From Microvirga flocculans ATCC BAA-817 (GTDB lineage Bacteria; Pseudomonadota; Alphaproteobacteria; Rhizobiales; Beijerinckiaceae): 64,000 bases of DNA. Both the position numbers and the translations under genes were made by a program. Shown in pieces: positions 1 to 6,974 of this stretch (position 1 is the first letter of the stretch; every line of letters starts with the position of its first letter). Location: contig NZ_JAEA01000014.1 in assembly GCF_000518665.1 (NCBI RefSeq), positions 32,239-96,238 of the forward strand, given 5' to 3'. Below the pieces are notes generated by a model. The model searched no databases and was not told where the DNA came from. It worked only from the letters and a program-made list of their open reading frames with translations.

Positions 1-1
1 G

Positions 2-343
2 AGGCCCGAGGTCAAGAGCTACGCGGCTGCCGCCGCCGACTTCCGTGCCGGTCTCCTGAAGCGGCTCGAAACCTTCGCAGGTGAGCGGAACATGCCGGTG
101 CCCTCCATGAAGGAATTCGAACATCAGATCATCCTCGAAAACCTGGAACCTCTCGACTTCCTCGCCTTGAGCCGGCGCTACGCGGAGGTTCAGATTCAGG
201 CTCTCGATCAGGAACTGACCGTCTACCGAGCGGCAAGCCTGGGCCCGAATGAGGAGGTCAAGGCGTTCGCCGCTCAAGTCCTGCCCGAGCTGCAGCGGCA
301 GCGTGAGGAGGCGCAGAAGATGTACGAGGCGATCAAGCCCTGA
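2..343 (+). CDS. DUF4142-type protein, C-terminal part (5' end outside window)
   Basis: The reading frame is open to the left edge, so the start lies outside the window; an internal ATG at 92 is probably not the true start. The visible part is a charged helical domain ending in a stretch like the conserved DUF4142 tail: an A-x-x-V-L-P-E-L-Q-R-Q segment replaces the usual L-P-x-L-x-x-H. DUF4142 proteins are usually small exported four-helix proteins of unknown function, often linked to stress. The signal peptide would be upstream and cannot be seen. It converges on nirK, with a GC-rich hairpin between them. Family assignment is moderate. Confidence 0.6.
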   Translation, partial: RPEVKSYAAAAADFRAGLLKRLETFAGERNMPVPSMKEFEHQIILENLEPLDFLALSRRYAEVQIQALDQELTVYRAASLGPNEEVKAFAAQVLPELQRQREEAQKMYEAIKP

Positions 344-379
344 TGTCGTTCTCTCGCTTTTCGCCTAATCGAATGCGAC

Positions 380-401
380 AACCCGGGCTTGCGCCCGGGT
401 T
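380..401. terminator. GC-rich hairpin between convergent genes
   Basis: A 9-bp perfect stem (380-388 pairs with 393-401) has a TTGC loop and lies between the stop of the DUF4142 gene and the end of nirK. There is no clear T-tract on either side, so it is a candidate bidirectional terminator or 3'-end stabiliser only. Confidence 0.5.
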
Positions 402-430
402 AGCGGATCAACCCATCCGTTCTGCGGCTA

Positions 431-1543
431 TCAGTGACCGCCGGTCGATTCAGCCGATTTCTGCGGATCGTAATCCTTGAAGATGGCCTCGTTCTCCGGC
501 CCTTCGACCTGAAGGACACCCGCCAGTCCACGCTCGACACGGCTCAGGGCATGGTCGACGAGGATATAGTTGCCGGGAACCTCGACCTTGAAGTCGACCA
601 CGCTGGCGCCTCCGGGAGGGGTCGTGATCGTCTGGACATCTTTCAGGGGCGAGCTGAGCGAGGCCAGCGGATAGGCTTTGTCGAAGATCTCGCCGATCAC
701 ATGGAAGGACGATGTATAGTTCGGCCCGCCTACACCGAAATAGATCCGCACGCTCTCGCCGACTTTCGCCTTGAGCGGGTTCTTCTTCAGAGCGTCGGTG
801 CTGCCGTTGAAGATGAAGTACTCGGGCCGTTCGCTCAAGAGCTTGTCGATGCTCTCCTCCGCATGTCCTTTCGTGCCGTAGGGCTGCTCCGTATAAAGCT
901 CACCCTGCATCACGTAGAATTCATGATCGACCTTCGGCAAACCCTCTTCAGGTTCCACCAGGATCAGGCCGTACATGCCGTTGGCGATGTGCTGGGCCAC
1001 CGTGGGCGTTGCGCAGTGATACACATAGAGGCCGGGATTCATCGCCTTGAATTCGAAACCTCGCGTCTCGCCAGGAGCCGCTTCCGTGGCCCTTGCGCCA
1101 CCGCCGGGGCCCGTGACGGCATGGAAGTCGACATTGTGCATCATGAGGCTTCCGTCGTCGTTCTTGAGCTTGACCTCGACGGTGTCGCCGACCTTCACGC
1201 GGACGAACGGACCTGGAACCTTGTTGTTGAAAGTCCAGTAGTGATAGGTCGTGCCATCGGCGAGTTCGCCCGTGACTTCGGTCGTGTTCAGATCGACCTT
1301 CATCCGCTGAGGTCCGCGCTTGCCGATGGGGCCGGGGAGGTCGGTCGGAAGGCGCACAATGTTGACGGGAGCAGCAGCCGCGCCACTGACATCCGTGCTC
1401 ATGTGCATGTGAGGTGTCGCAGCCGCGAGCTTGTCGCCGGCATGGGCGGGCAGAGGCTGGGCGAGCAGGGCTGCCGCACCAAGGGCAAGAACAGCAGCCG
1501 TCGCAAGCAGCGGCCGGCGTCCCGAGATCGTCATGGTCTTCAT
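431..1543 (-). CDS. nirK: Copper-containing nitrite reductase NirK
   Basis: Periplasmic reduction of nitrite to nitric oxide, the defining step of denitrification. The 370-residue precursor has an N-terminal export signal (about residues 1-36) followed by two cupredoxin domains. All ligands are visible with the spacing of the Alcaligenes enzyme. Type 1 copper: His136, Cys177, His185 and Met190. Type 2 copper: His141, His176 and His331. Catalytic residues: Asp139 and His281. It is transcribed away from the small CxxC gene. A TTG-N8-CAA dyad at 1631-1644 lies about 90 bp upstream of the ATG, consistent with NnrR/FNR-type control. The likely electron donor, pseudoazurin, is encoded nearby. No nirV follows it. 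Confidence 0.97.
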   Translation of the reverse strand: MKTMTISGRRPLLATAAVLALGAAALLAQPLPAHAGDKLAAATPHMHMSTDVSGAAAAPVNIVRLPTDLPGPIGKRGPQRMKVDLNTTEVTGELADGTTYHYWTFNNKVPGPFVRVKVGDTVEVKLKNDDGSLMMHNVDFHAVTGPGGGARATEAAPGETRGFEFKAMNPGLYVYHCATPTVAQHIANGMYGLILVEPEEGLPKVDHEFYVMQGELYTEQPYGTKGHAEESIDKLLSERPEYFIFNGSTDALKKNPLKAKVGESVRIYFGVGGPNYTSSFHVIGEIFDKAYPLASLSSPLKDVQTITTPPGGASVVDFKVEVPGNYILVDHALSRVERGLAGVLQVEGPENEAIFKDYDPQKSAESTGGH

Positions 1544-1630
1544 CGTCGTCTCCTGTATGGGACCGCCTGGCGGATCGTTTCAGTCCGTCATCGGATGAAG
1601 ACTTTGTAAGGCGATTGCCGGCAGGCTTAT

Positions 1631-1644
1631 TTGTCGCGGCGCAA
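1631..1644. promoter_or_regulatory. NnrR/FNR-type dyad upstream of nirK
   Basis: TTGTCGCGGCGCAA, the TTG-N8-CAA pattern bound by CRP/FNR-family regulators. Read on the nirK strand it begins TTGCG, the half-site shared with the dyads at 1777 and 3059. It is 88 bp from the nirK start codon. The regulator encoded at 2116-2814 is the obvious candidate to bind it. Confidence 0.6.
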
Positions 1645-1776
1645 AGAGAACGACGGATATGGGTAAGGAGAAATACGGAGGCCGACAGTCATCGGTTCCA
1701 GAAAATGGAGAGGATCACGATCATGACCGGTCATTCGTTTCCTGGCCAAGGCAATGGATGACAGATCCCATCTTGA

Positions 1777-1790
1777 TTGACGTGGCGCAA
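1777..1790. promoter_or_regulatory. NnrR/FNR-type dyad upstream of the CxxC gene
   Basis: TTGACGTGGCGCAA follows the TTG-N8-CAA pattern and shares the CGCAA half-site with the nirK and pseudoazurin dyads. It lies about 60 bp before the ATG at 1851, a usual position for activation from a class II or near-class II site. Confidence 0.55.
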
Positions 1791-1850
1791 AGACCATTAT
1801 CGTGCAGATGGCATGATTATTTCTACGTTGAACGAAGGATGGAGGGTGCG

Positions 1851-2096
1851 ATGCCTGTGGAGGCCACCCAGCTTGTCGATGATGTCATGAGACGCTGGCC
1901 CGCGACGATCCGGGTCTTTCTGAATCACAAGATGCATTGTGTCGGGTGCCCGATCACATGCTTTCATACCGTGGCCGATGCTTGCCGCGAGCATAACGTG
2001 AACCAGACGGGTTTCCTAGCGGAGCTGAACGCCATGATCGGGCAGAAAGCCCCTTCATCAGGCGAAGGCCAGCCCGGCGCAACGGCGATCTGCTGA
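1851..2096 (+). CDS. DUF1858-type small redox-disulfide protein
   Basis: An 81-residue soluble protein. I chose the ATG at 1851 because GGAGGG lies just upstream and because conserved sequence begins directly after it; the longer frame has no support. The core resembles the DUF1858 / hybrid-cluster-protein-associated domain: D-D-V-M-R-R-W-P near residue 10, then a Cys30-x-x-Cys33-Pro motif and a further Cys37. Such proteins are often found with nitrosative-stress or denitrification genes and may use the CxxC as a disulfide or metal site. The dyad at 1777-1790 suggests co-regulation with nirK. No substrate can be assigned. Confidence 0.8.
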   Translation: MPVEATQLVDDVMRRWPATIRVFLNHKMHCVGCPITCFHTVADACREHNVNQTGFLAELNAMIGQKAPSSGEGQPGATAIC

Positions 2097-2115
2097 GCAG
2101 AAGAGAGAAAGGAAT

Positions 2116-2814
2116 TCAGCCTGCCGGAGGCTCTGCAAGCAGAAAGAGCTTGTGAGGATTCCTGATCGATATTCTCTGGCGTCCGCTGTCGACGAGGCCC
2201 TGATCCTCCCATGCGCTCAGGATACGGCTGACCGTGTGAAGGGTGGTTCCCGTCATCTCGGCGACATCCTGCCGTGAGATTGGAAAGTCGATCTGGATTC
2301 CGTCCTCGCCCTTCCGGCCCGCCTGCTGGGCCAGCCGCAACAGCGCATGGGCGATCCGTCGCTCGACCTGTTCGGTCGACATCTCGATCACGCGGGTATG
2401 CGCCTCCTGGAGGCGGCTGCCTACGGTTTGGATCGCATTGACGGCAAGGGACGGATGCTTGGCGACGAGGCGGGGCCAGGCAGGGGAAGGCCAGACGAGG
2501 GCGACGCTGTCGACCACGGCGAGAGCTGACGCCGGATAGGTCGTCCGTCCCATCGCCATGGCAATCCCGAAGATTTCGCCGGGGGTCACGAAGCGAACCA
2601 CGACCTGTTGTCCATCGGGCGTGACCTTCATCACGCGCAGATGGCCATGGAGCAGGACGAAAAAGGAATGGGCGTCCTCATCCTGCTGGAAGACGCTCGC
2701 TCCCTTCGGGTAGCGGATGGATTGCGCTTCCTTCAGGATCGCACCCACATCGTCATCGCCGAGGCCCGCGAACATGGGCAGGTCAGCAACCAGGGACTTG
2801 TCCAGGCTCGGCAT
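2116..2814 (-). CDS. CRP/FNR-family regulator, NnrR/DNR-like
   Basis: A 232-residue transcription factor with an N-terminal cyclic-nucleotide-binding-type beta-roll (about residues 12-125), a dimerisation helix and a C-terminal winged helix-turn-helix (about 178-210, recognition helix around T-V-S-R). It has no cysteine at all, so it cannot carry an FNR-type iron-sulfur cluster. This fits the DNR/NnrR branch, which senses nitric oxide through haem, rather than FNR or FixK with reactive cysteine. It sits between nirK and pseudoazurin, and four candidate dyads surround it, so it probably controls this island. Direct identification as NnrR is inference from context; other CRP/FNR subfamilies are possible. 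Confidence 0.85.
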   Translation of the reverse strand: MPSLDKSLVADLPMFAGLGDDDVGAILKEAQSIRYPKGASVFQQDEDAHSFFVLLHGHLRVMKVTPDGQQVVVRFVTPGEIFGIAMAMGRTTYPASALAVVDSVALVWPSPAWPRLVAKHPSLAVNAIQTVGSRLQEAHTRVIEMSTEQVERRIAHALLRLAQQAGRKGEDGIQIDFPISRQDVAEMTGTTLHTVSRILSAWEDQGLVDSGRQRISIRNPHKLFLLAEPPAG

Positions 2815-2961
2815 GGGACTGGCTCCGGTTCATCGAAGGTGTGTCTGGGAAACTCGCTTGGACATCTTGAGATCCATGAAGGCCGCACCGATCGAAGGTG
2901 CGAAATCCATTTTTCGGCGTAGCCTTTTGAAAGGCTCTATCATGCTCGGGTTCAAGGGGAA

Positions 2962-2975
2962 TTGAGCTATCTCAA
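2962..2975. promoter_or_regulatory. Perfect FNR-like dyad TTGAG-N4-CTCAA
   Basis: TTGAGCTATCTCAA is a perfect inverted repeat apart from its central four bases. It is 148 bp upstream of the regulator's ATG and 180 bp upstream of pseudoazurin. It differs from the three TTGCG-type dyads and is closer to the classic FNR/FixK site, so it may link the regulator to a second oxygen-responsive FNR/FixK protein encoded elsewhere. Confidence 0.55.
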
Positions 2976-3058
2976 AAGGTTCTCCAGCCTTGCTTCTAGG
3001 CCGGATTAAGGGATTGCCCTTAGGAATATACCTGAGAGGCCGGCAATGTGCGCCTTGT

Positions 3059-3072
3059 TTGTTGCAGCGCAA
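3059..3072. promoter_or_regulatory. NnrR/FNR-type dyad upstream of pseudoazurin
   Basis: TTGTTGCAGCGCAA, TTG-N8-CAA with the same CGCAA half-site as the dyads at 1631 and 1777. It is about 85 bp upstream of the pseudoazurin ATG at 3157. Confidence 0.55.
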
Positions 3073-3156
3073 ATATCCGCTCGCGAATGGGCCTATGACA
3101 TCTCCTCAAGAGCCGGGCGGCTCACGGATATCGCATCCGGAATGAGGAGAAAGATC

Positions 3157-3642
3157 ATGCGGAAGGTTATTGTTCTCGGCGTTCTCGCGGTTGCTTTTGG
3201 GGCCGTTGGAGCCGCCAGCGCCGCCGAGGTCGAGGTGAGGATGCTCAACAAGGGCGCCGAGGGTGTGATGGTGTTCGAGCCGGCCTTCGTGAAACTCAAC
3301 CCTGGAGACACGGTCAAGTTCGTAGCCGCGGACAAGGGGCACAATGTCGAGAGCGTCGAGGGAATGATCCCTGAGGGTGGCAAGCCTTTCATCGGTAAGA
3401 TGAACGAGGAGCTTGCGGTCACCTTCGACCAGCCGGGCGTCTATGGCTACAAGTGCAAGCCGCATTACGGAATGGGCATGGTGGGCATGGTCGTCGTCGA
3501 GCCGACGAACGTCGATCAGGCCAAGGCTGCAACCCATCCCGGCAAGGCCAAGCAGATCTTTGCAGGCCTGTTCGACAGGCTTGCCGCCACCAAGACGGCA
3601 GCGAAGTTACGGCTTCCACGTGACCCCGCCCGCCGCGTTTAG
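3157..3642 (+). CDS. Pseudoazurin (periplasmic blue copper protein)
   Basis: A 161-residue precursor of a small electron carrier that donates electrons to copper nitrite reductase. The ATG at 3157 is preceded by an AGGAGA-type ribosome-binding site and starts a clear signal peptide ending near A-S-A-A (residues 20-23). Type 1 copper ligands His62, Cys100, His103 and Met108 sit with the same spacing as in Alcaligenes pseudoazurin, within G-H-N-V-E and K-C-K-P-H-Y-G-M-G-M. The C-terminus runs some 15 residues past the usual end and is arginine-rich (R-L-P-R-D-P-A-R-R-V). That tail is encoded by the left arm of a hairpin whose loop holds the stop codon. Confidence 0.93.
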   Translation: MRKVIVLGVLAVAFGAVGAASAAEVEVRMLNKGAEGVMVFEPAFVKLNPGDTVKFVAADKGHNVESVEGMIPEGGKPFIGKMNEELAVTFDQPGVYGYKCKPHYGMGMVGMVVVEPTNVDQAKAATHPGKAKQIFAGLFDRLAATKTAAKLRLPRDPARRV

Positions 3643-3651
3643 ACGCGGCGG
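3630..3651 (+). terminator. Hairpin spanning the pseudoazurin stop codon
   Basis: A 9-bp GC stem (3630-3638 pairs with 3643-3651) has a four-base TTAG loop whose last three bases are the TAG stop. No T-tract follows. It lies 31 bp before ccoG and may partially terminate or stabilise the pseudoazurin message. Confidence 0.5.
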
Positions 3652-3681
3652 CGCTACCCATTCCGACCATTTTGAAATGTC

Positions 3682-5124
3682 ATGGCTACGCTCGATATCA
3701 GCTTCAAACCGGAACGGGCTCACCTGCGCAAGCCGAAGCGCGGCGTGATCGCCGAAAAGGTTGTCCCACAATCCGTCTCGGGCCGTTATCGACGGCTGAA
3801 ATGGGCAGCGCTGATCGCTTGCTTGGCGCTCTATTACATCCTGCCCTTCATTCGGTGGGACCGTGGGCCGAGCCAGCCGGACCAGGCGGTGCTCCTCGAT
3901 GTCGAGCGTGGACGCCTCTACGTCTTCTTCATCGAGATATGGCCACAGGAGGTCTATTACCTCACGGGCCTGCTGATCCTCGCCACACTGGTCCTTATCT
4001 GGCTCAATGCGGTCGCGGGGCGCGTCTGGTGCGGCTATTTCTGCCCCCAGACCGTCTGGACGGATCTGTTCCTTCTGGTCGAGCGCTGGATCGAGGGCGA
4101 CCGCAGGGAGCGCCTGAAGAAACAGGGAGCCGCGCTGACGCCGAGGCGCGCATGCGAGATCGGGCTCAAGCATGCGACCTGGCTTCTCATCGCCATGGGA
4201 ACGGGAGGCGCTTTCGTTCTTTATTTCACGGATGCTCCGACCCTGCTCGCCGATCTCGCCTTGGGCCGGGCCTCCGCCGTCGCCTATGCCTGGGTCGCCA
4301 TCCTGACCGGCACGACCTATACCCTGGCCGGGTTCGCGCGCGAGCAGGTGTGCACGTGGATGTGCCCGTGGCCGCGGCTCCAAGGGGCGATCTGGGATCC
4401 GGAGGCGCTCACGGTCAATTACCGCGACTATCGGGGCGAACCGCGCGGCTCGGCCAAGAAGGCTGCCGAGTTGAAAGCGAGCGGTGCTCCTGCGGGCGAC
4501 TGCGTCGATTGCATGCAATGCGTGAATGTCTGCCCGATCGGAATCGACATTCGCGAGGGACCCAACTTCGCGTGCATCAACTGCGGATTGTGCGTGGATG
4601 CCTGCGACAGCGTGATGACGAAGCTGTCCCGCCCTCGCGGCCTGATCGATTACGAGGCCTGGGCGAATATCGAGCGGGGACGCCGCAACGAGGCTCCCCG
4701 GCGCCGCGTGATCAGGCCGAAGACCGTCGGTCTCGGACTTGCCGTCGTGACGCTGACGGGACTGATGGGCGTGAGCCTTGCCCTGCGCGGCGACGCCAAG
4801 ATCACGGTCATTCACGATCGCAACCCGGTGGCCGTGAGATTGTCGGACGGCCAGACCCGAAACGGTTACGCGGTGCGCCTCTACAACAAGGCGGGCCAGG
4901 AACGCTCGTTCCGCCTGGACGTGACGGGATTGCAGGGGCTCGTCGAGATCGTCGGCGAGGAGGGCCCGGTCGGCGTTGCCTCGGATGCGACCCGTGAGTT
5001 GCGCGTGCTCGTCACGGCCCCCATCGATGAGAGGCAAGCTGTCACCTTCACGGCCACCGATGTCGAGACGGGAAAAGTCGTGTCAGCGCAAGACGTCTTC
5101 ATACCAGTCGATGGAGGCCGATGA
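3682..5124 (+). CDS. ccoG: CcoG/RdxA/FixG-type iron-sulfur membrane protein
   Basis: A 480-residue polytopic ferredoxin-like protein, the accessory factor that handles copper for cbb3 cytochrome oxidase assembly in other bacteria. Visible features are transmembrane segments around residues 40-58, 92-112, 163-182 and 200-218, and C-G-Y-F-C-P and C-T-W-M-C-P motifs beside membrane helices. Two ferredoxin-type clusters follow: Cys274/277/280/284 and Cys298/301/304/308. A further hydrophobic helix and an Ig-like periplasmic C-terminal domain close the protein. It overlaps nnrS by four bases. No ccoNOPQ genes are nearby, so here it may serve NirK or NnrS copper handling; that is inference. Confidence 0.93.
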   Translation: MATLDISFKPERAHLRKPKRGVIAEKVVPQSVSGRYRRLKWAALIACLALYYILPFIRWDRGPSQPDQAVLLDVERGRLYVFFIEIWPQEVYYLTGLLILATLVLIWLNAVAGRVWCGYFCPQTVWTDLFLLVERWIEGDRRERLKKQGAALTPRRACEIGLKHATWLLIAMGTGGAFVLYFTDAPTLLADLALGRASAVAYAWVAILTGTTYTLAGFAREQVCTWMCPWPRLQGAIWDPEALTVNYRDYRGEPRGSAKKAAELKASGAPAGDCVDCMQCVNVCPIGIDIREGPNFACINCGLCVDACDSVMTKLSRPRGLIDYEAWANIERGRRNEAPRRRVIRPKTVGLGLAVVTLTGLMGVSLALRGDAKITVIHDRNPVAVRLSDGQTRNGYAVRLYNKAGQERSFRLDVTGLQGLVEIVGEEGPVGVASDATRELRVLVTAPIDERQAVTFTATDVETGKVVSAQDVFIPVDGGR

Positions 5125-6311
5125 TGGCTCCGATCCCTCGCTTGCGGGATTACAATGGACCCGCTCTCCTGTCCTATGGCTTCCGCCCGTTCTTCCTTTT
5201 CGGCTCGCTCTACGCGGGCGCGGCGATCCTCGCATGGTTGCCGGTTTTCCATGGCGAGCTCGAGCTGGCGAGCGTCTTCGCGCCCCGGGACTGGCACATT
5301 CACGAGATGCTCTACGGCTATCTCGCCGCCGTGATCACGGGTTTCCTGCTGACGGCGGTTCCGAACTGGACCGGGCGCATGCCGCTTCAGGGGCGGCCAT
5401 TGCTCATTCTCGTCCTGGTCTGGGCCACGGGTCGCTTCGCCGTGACCCTGTCGTCCTGGATCGGCTGGGGGCCTGCCGCCATCATCGACAATGCGTTCCT
5501 GGTTCTCGTCGCAGCCGCCATCGGCCGGGAGATCGTGAAAGGAAGGAACTGGCGCAATCTCAAGGTACTGATTGCGCTCGCGATCCTCGTAGCGGGAAAT
5601 CTCATCTTTCATGTCGAGGCGCATGTCTTCGGGGGCGCCGATTATGGCATCCGGTTCGGGATTGCTTCCGTCATGATGCTGATCATGCTGATCGGGGGGC
5701 GCATCGTGCCGAGCTTCACGCGCAACTGGCTCGCCAGGGAAAATCCCGGTCGCCTGCCGGCAGCGTTCGGGGCCTTCGATATCGCCTCGATGACCGGCGC
5801 AGGACTCGCTCTTTTGGCTTGGATCGCTTTTCCCGATCGGCCCGTCACCGGCGCGGCGCTGATCGCCGCTGGCCTCCTTCAGGCCGTACGGCTGGCGCGG
5901 TGGGCGGGCGAGCGCACATGGCGCGACCGGCTCGTTCTCATACTGCATGTCGGCTATGCCTTCGTGCCGCTCGGCTTCGTTCTCCTGGGGCTGGCGGCTT
6001 TGGGAGTTCTGCCGGCTGCGGCGGGCATCCATGCCTGGACAGGGGGAGCCATGGGAATCATGACCCTGGCCGTCATGTCCAGGGCCAGTCTCGGGCATAC
6101 GGGAAGGGCGCTTGTCGCGAGCGTGGCGACCCAGGGGCTCTACCTGTTGCTCATCGCCGCCGCTCTCGCTCGGGTCTGCGCGGCGATCCACCCCGATTGG
6201 AGCGGCGCCCTCCTGCATGTGGCGGGCGGCGCATGGGCCGGCGCCTTTGCAGGGTTCGCGCTGCTTTACTGGAAGGTCTTCATTGGGCCGAAGGTCTCTT
6301 CAGGGCGCTGA
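5121..6311 (+). CDS. nnrS: NnrS family haem/copper membrane protein
   Basis: A 396-residue integral membrane protein with about twelve hydrophobic segments, matching the NnrS family that protects cells against nitric-oxide stress and often accompanies nirK or nor genes. The conserved W-H-I-H-E-M motif (residues 58-63), P-N-W-T-G near residue 85 and G-G-R-I-V-P-S-F-T-R near residue 190 are typical, and the histidines are likely haem or metal ligands. The start overlaps the ccoG stop (ATGATGG), so the two are translationally coupled; an ATG three bases later is equally possible. No nitric oxide reductase genes are present in the window. Confidence 0.93.
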   Translation: MMAPIPRLRDYNGPALLSYGFRPFFLFGSLYAGAAILAWLPVFHGELELASVFAPRDWHIHEMLYGYLAAVITGFLLTAVPNWTGRMPLQGRPLLILVLVWATGRFAVTLSSWIGWGPAAIIDNAFLVLVAAAIGREIVKGRNWRNLKVLIALAILVAGNLIFHVEAHVFGGADYGIRFGIASVMMLIMLIGGRIVPSFTRNWLARENPGRLPAAFGAFDIASMTGAGLALLAWIAFPDRPVTGAALIAAGLLQAVRLARWAGERTWRDRLVLILHVGYAFVPLGFVLLGLAALGVLPAAAGIHAWTGGAMGIMTLAVMSRASLGHTGRALVASVATQGLYLLLIAAALARVCAAIHPDWSGALLHVAGGAWAGAFAGFALLYWKVFIGPKVSSGR

Positions 6312-6368
6312 CGGGACGCTTCTCAAGCCGTCGGTCCCGCTGCACAGTGGCTCGTGGCCATCCATGCG

Positions 6369-6827
6369 TTACTGGCAGACATCCACCCACTCCGCTCCGA
6401 CGAGGTCCGCCATGCGCTGCGGATTGATGCGCACGGCCGCGTGGATGGAGCCCGCGGCCGGAACGACCTCGTCGAAGGCCTTCAGGGATATGTCGCAATA
6501 GACCGGAAGGGGCGTCGCCAAGCCGAAAGGGCAAACGCCGCCTACCGGATGCCCGGTCAGGGCTTGAACCTGTTCCGCGTCCAGCATGGAAGCCTTACCG
6601 CCGAAGGTCGCCTTGACCTTGCGGTTGTCCAACCGTGCAGTCCCGCTGGCGACGACGAGGAAGCTTTTATCTCCGACCCGCAGGGAGAGAGTCTTGGCGA
6701 TCCTCTCAGGACCCACGCCATGCGCTTCAGCCGCCTGGGCGACGGTTGCGGTGCTCGTCTCCATTTCGATTATCTCGAGATCCGGTGCATTCCGGGCCAG
6801 AAAGGCGCGAACGGATTCAAGGCTCAT
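6369..6827 (-). CDS. YbaK/EbsC-type aminoacyl-tRNA editing protein
   Basis: A 152-residue stand-alone trans-editing domain of the YbaK/ProX superfamily, which deacylates mischarged tRNA (for example Cys-tRNAPro or Ala-tRNAPro). Conserved marks are the lysine in A-K-T-L (Lys45) and the G-G-V-C-P-F-G-L loop (residues 96-103). The family commonly has serine where Cys99 stands here. The protein is cytoplasmic, single-domain and normal in length. It converges on nnrS and has its own upstream gap of about 150 bp, so it is probably monocistronic. Which mischarged tRNA it edits cannot be told from sequence alone. Confidence 0.88.
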   Translation of the reverse strand: MSLESVRAFLARNAPDLEIIEMETSTATVAQAAEAHGVGPERIAKTLSLRVGDKSFLVVASGTARLDNRKVKATFGGKASMLDAEQVQALTGHPVGGVCPFGLATPLPVYCDISLKAFDEVVPAAGSIHAAVRINPQRMADLVGAEWVDVCQ

Positions 6828-6974
6828 GGCCGAGGGACTCCTTTCGTGATGGCATGACGAGCGAAGGCCTGGCCGCAGCGACGCAGGCCCTCACCGGAAA
6901 GATCTTCCATCTTAGCCGCCAGGGCGGGACAGGCGCAAATCGGGACGTGGCAATGCCTGCTTCCCGCCGTTGCT

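Larger units (their letters stand above)
1544..1850. other. Divergent promoter region nirK / CxxC gene
   Basis: About 300 bp without a gene. It separates two divergent genes and holds two TTG-N8-CAA dyads (1631-1644 and 1777-1790), one near each gene. Longer reading frames through it lack a ribosome-binding site. Confidence 0.6.
2815..3156. other. Divergent promoter region crp/fnr gene / pseudoazurin
   Basis: About 340 bp without a supported gene. It contains a perfect TTGAG-N4-CTCAA dyad (2962-2975) and a TTGCG-type dyad (3059-3072). An in-frame extension of the pseudoazurin frame back to 3046 lacks a signal sequence and is rejected. Confidence 0.6.

Noticed and set aside
1659..1850. N-terminal extension of the CxxC gene to 1659
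   Set aside because: The longer frame has no ribosome-binding site, runs through the regulatory dyad and adds unconserved sequence. The ATG at 1851 follows GGAGGG.
3046..3156. N-terminal extension of pseudoazurin to 3046
   Set aside because: It would bury the signal peptide inside the protein and overlap the dyad at 3059-3072.
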